From positions 1 through 42,056 of the forward strand of contig CAYQEZ010000012.1 of NCBI GenBank assembly GCA_964416645.1: a DNA stretch of 42,056 nucleotides, in the 5' to 3' direction. Source of the DNA: GCA-002282575 sp964416645 (GTDB taxonomy: Bacteria > Pseudomonadota > Gammaproteobacteria > Thiomicrospirales > Thiomicrospiraceae). The notes below the pieces were generated by a model, which worked only from the letters and a program-made list of their open reading frames with translations, was not told the DNA's origin and searched no databases. Shown piece by piece: positions 40,928 to 42,056 of the stretch (positions within the stretch are counted from its first letter, which is position 1; every line of letters begins with the position of its first letter). The translations under genes were made by a program, and so were the position numbers.

Positions 40928-41161
40928 GTAGCAGGATAACTTGTAGAGTTGGTCTTGATGGTAAGTTAGAGTGAGTTAGTTAAACTTCTCAGGGTTATAC
41001 CCCAAGTTCGGCGCTAACCAACCTGTCGGGTCTCGACATGTGATGGAGTAAGCGCTGTTTTGTCAATAAAGAAGGCTAGGGCATCTATAAAAATAACTGA
41101 TTATAAATGCCATCTTTTTTATGTTAGATTGATGGTTATAAAATATTAAGGAATTGTTAAA
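40928..41161. other. Intergenic region before the chemoreceptor
   Basis: Together with the antitoxin leader this is about 295 nt without a gene. Small palindromes are visible: GGGT-TAT-ACCC at 40992-41002, and TGTCG/CGACA at 41024-41038 with loop GGTCT. Integron attC and CRISPR features were looked for and not found. The last 60 nt are A/T-rich and probably hold the chemoreceptor promoter (TATAAA-like sequence in TTATAAAATATT near 41136-41147). Confidence 0.5.
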
Positions 41162-42056
41162 ATGACCATTAAAGTACGTTTATTGGCTATGCTGTTGGTG
41201 AGTTTGCTGCTGGTGATTGGGCTAGGCTCTGGTTTGATTGTTAAAATGTACACCGCTGAACAAAATATTAAAACCCTATATGAAGACAGGTTACGACCTT
41301 TAGCCGAACAATTATCACCCATTAAGCTGGCTATTAAAGACAGCATGTTGCATATTCAATTGGCGGGCGCACACAATCCAGCAGGGGAGTTGCATCATCT
41401 GCACAATGATCATGGCTTAGAAAGACACACTGCTGCCATTGCTAAAAATATACAGTTAATTGAAACTCAATGGCAAGCTTATTTAACGACTAACTTAGTT
41501 GCAGAAGAAGTTGAGCTTGCTCAAAAGCTCACGCCATTGCTCAAGCAAGTGGTTGACAAAGGGTTTAGTCCTGCCTTACAAGCTTTGCAAGCTGGGCATT
41601 ATGATGATGCCGTTCGCTTAGGATTGCCTTCGGTAGTACCCGAATACAACACGGCACAAGCCGAGCTAGAAAAACTATCTCATTTGCAATTTACAGCAAG
41701 CAAGCAAGTATTCGATGAAACTGAAGCTACCTATCAATGGGGTTTTCCTACCGTGTTGGTATTGGTGTTTGTCAGTATTCTGCTGTTGAGTTGGTTGGGT
41801 CGTGCAACGCTAAGTGCTGTTTTGGTGCCCATGAAAGAATTGATTGGTGTAGCGCAAAGCGCGGCACAGGGGCGCTTTGATGCGCGCATTAAGCATTCAA
41901 GTTCAGATGAAGTAGGTGCAGCGTCGCAAGCCTTTAATCAATTGTTAGATAAGCTACAAGGGGTAATTGTTGAATCTAATCAAGTGCTGAGCGCTATTGC
42001 TAAAGCCGATTTTACTCAGCGTGTTAAAGGGCAGTATGCAGGCGATTTAGATCATC
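41162..42056 (+). CDS. Methyl-accepting chemotaxis protein, N-terminal part (cut by window edge)
   Basis: A transmembrane chemoreceptor. The first membrane segment is at about residues 7-29, starting MTIKVRLLAMLLVSLLLVIG. A periplasmic sensor of about 150 residues follows; it is helical and resembles a four-helix-bundle (TarH/4HB_MCP) domain with HIQLAGAHNPAGELHHLH. The second membrane segment is near 190-210 (FPTVLVLVFVSILLLSWLG). A HAMP domain (LVPMKELIGVAQSAAQGRFDARI, DEVGAASQAFNQLLDKL) then begins another helical unit before the sequence ends. The ATG at 41162 has an AAGGA site. The methylated signalling domain lies outside the window. Ligand unknown. Confidence 0.9.
   Translation, partial: MTIKVRLLAMLLVSLLLVIGLGSGLIVKMYTAEQNIKTLYEDRLRPLAEQLSPIKLAIKDSMLHIQLAGAHNPAGELHHLHNDHGLERHTAAIAKNIQLIETQWQAYLTTNLVAEEVELAQKLTPLLKQVVDKGFSPALQALQAGHYDDAVRLGLPSVVPEYNTAQAELEKLSHLQFTASKQVFDETEATYQWGFPTVLVLVFVSILLLSWLGRATLSAVLVPMKELIGVAQSAAQGRFDARIKHSSSDEVGAASQAFNQLLDKLQGVIVESNQVLSAIAKADFTQRVKGQYAGDLDH

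Noticed and set aside
39150..41161. Integron cassette array
   Set aside because: The TA genes share orientation, but no GTTRRRY/RYYYAAC pairs bounding attC-like palindromes were found between them.
1..42056. Insertion sequences, prophage or CRISPR array
   Set aside because: No transposase, integrase, phage structural gene or regularly spaced repeat was seen; the only repeat family is the two-copy structured element.

Overview
The window is a 42 kb piece of chromosome, most likely from a motile, chemotactic, sulfur-oxidising gammaproteobacterium. Several markers support this. There is a fused RlmK-RlmL methyltransferase. LpoA, YraN and DolP genes sit next to rsmI. The order tRNA-Gln, prs, rplY, pth, ychF is conserved. 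rnpB lies between rsmI and the division/cell-wall (dcw) cluster. A soxXYZA thiosulfate-oxidation operon is present, and chemoreceptor genes are cut by both window edges. Genus cannot be decided from the sequence alone.

Layout. 1-617: end of a chemoreceptor gene, copy 1 of a structured repeat, and a relic of an EAL-domain gene. 618-3091 (minus): ispB, a DedA-family membrane protein and an unrecognised secreted protein. 3343-9345 (plus): rlmKL, tRNA-Gln, prs, rplY, pth, ychF. 9409-12399 (minus): queE and soxA, soxZ, soxY, soxX. 12580-16233 (minus): an envelope quality-control set (bepA, dolP, yraN, lpoA), facing rsmI and rnpB on plus. 17913-34788 (plus): the dcw cluster mraZ, rsmH, ftsZ, ftsL, ftsI, [repeat copy 2], murE, murF, mraY, murD, ftsW, murG, murC, ddlB, ftsQ, ftsA. 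34878-39048: lpxC, dciA (minus) and secA. 39150-40865 (minus): a toxin-antitoxin islet, made of a DUF2442/zeta-like kinase/65-aa three-gene operon plus a FitA/FitB (VapBC-type) pair with a large palindromic operator. 41162-end: the start of a second chemoreceptor.

The main surprises are as follows. (1) ftsZ is not in its usual place between ftsA and lpxC; it lies between rsmH and ftsL. (2) A 150-175 nt multi-hairpin repeat occurs twice in inverted orientation, once filling the ftsI-murE gap inside the otherwise tightly packed dcw operon. (3) A three-gene overlapping operon carries a zeta-toxin-like kinase. (4) Several long RNA-like hairpins occur between genes: soxZ-soxA, rplY-pth and pth-ychF. 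(5) MraZ operator boxes lie inside the longest mraZ reading frame, which argues for a downstream GTG start.

Functionally, most of the window builds and divides the envelope. It covers lipid II synthesis (murC/D/E/F/G, mraY, ddlB), the divisome (ftsZ, A, Q, L, I, W), lipid A commitment (lpxC), outer-membrane maintenance (bepA, dolP, lpoA) and Sec export (secA). The sox proteins are exported c-type cytochromes and carrier proteins for thiosulfate oxidation. Positions and motifs come from direct reading of the sequence; no database search was possible.
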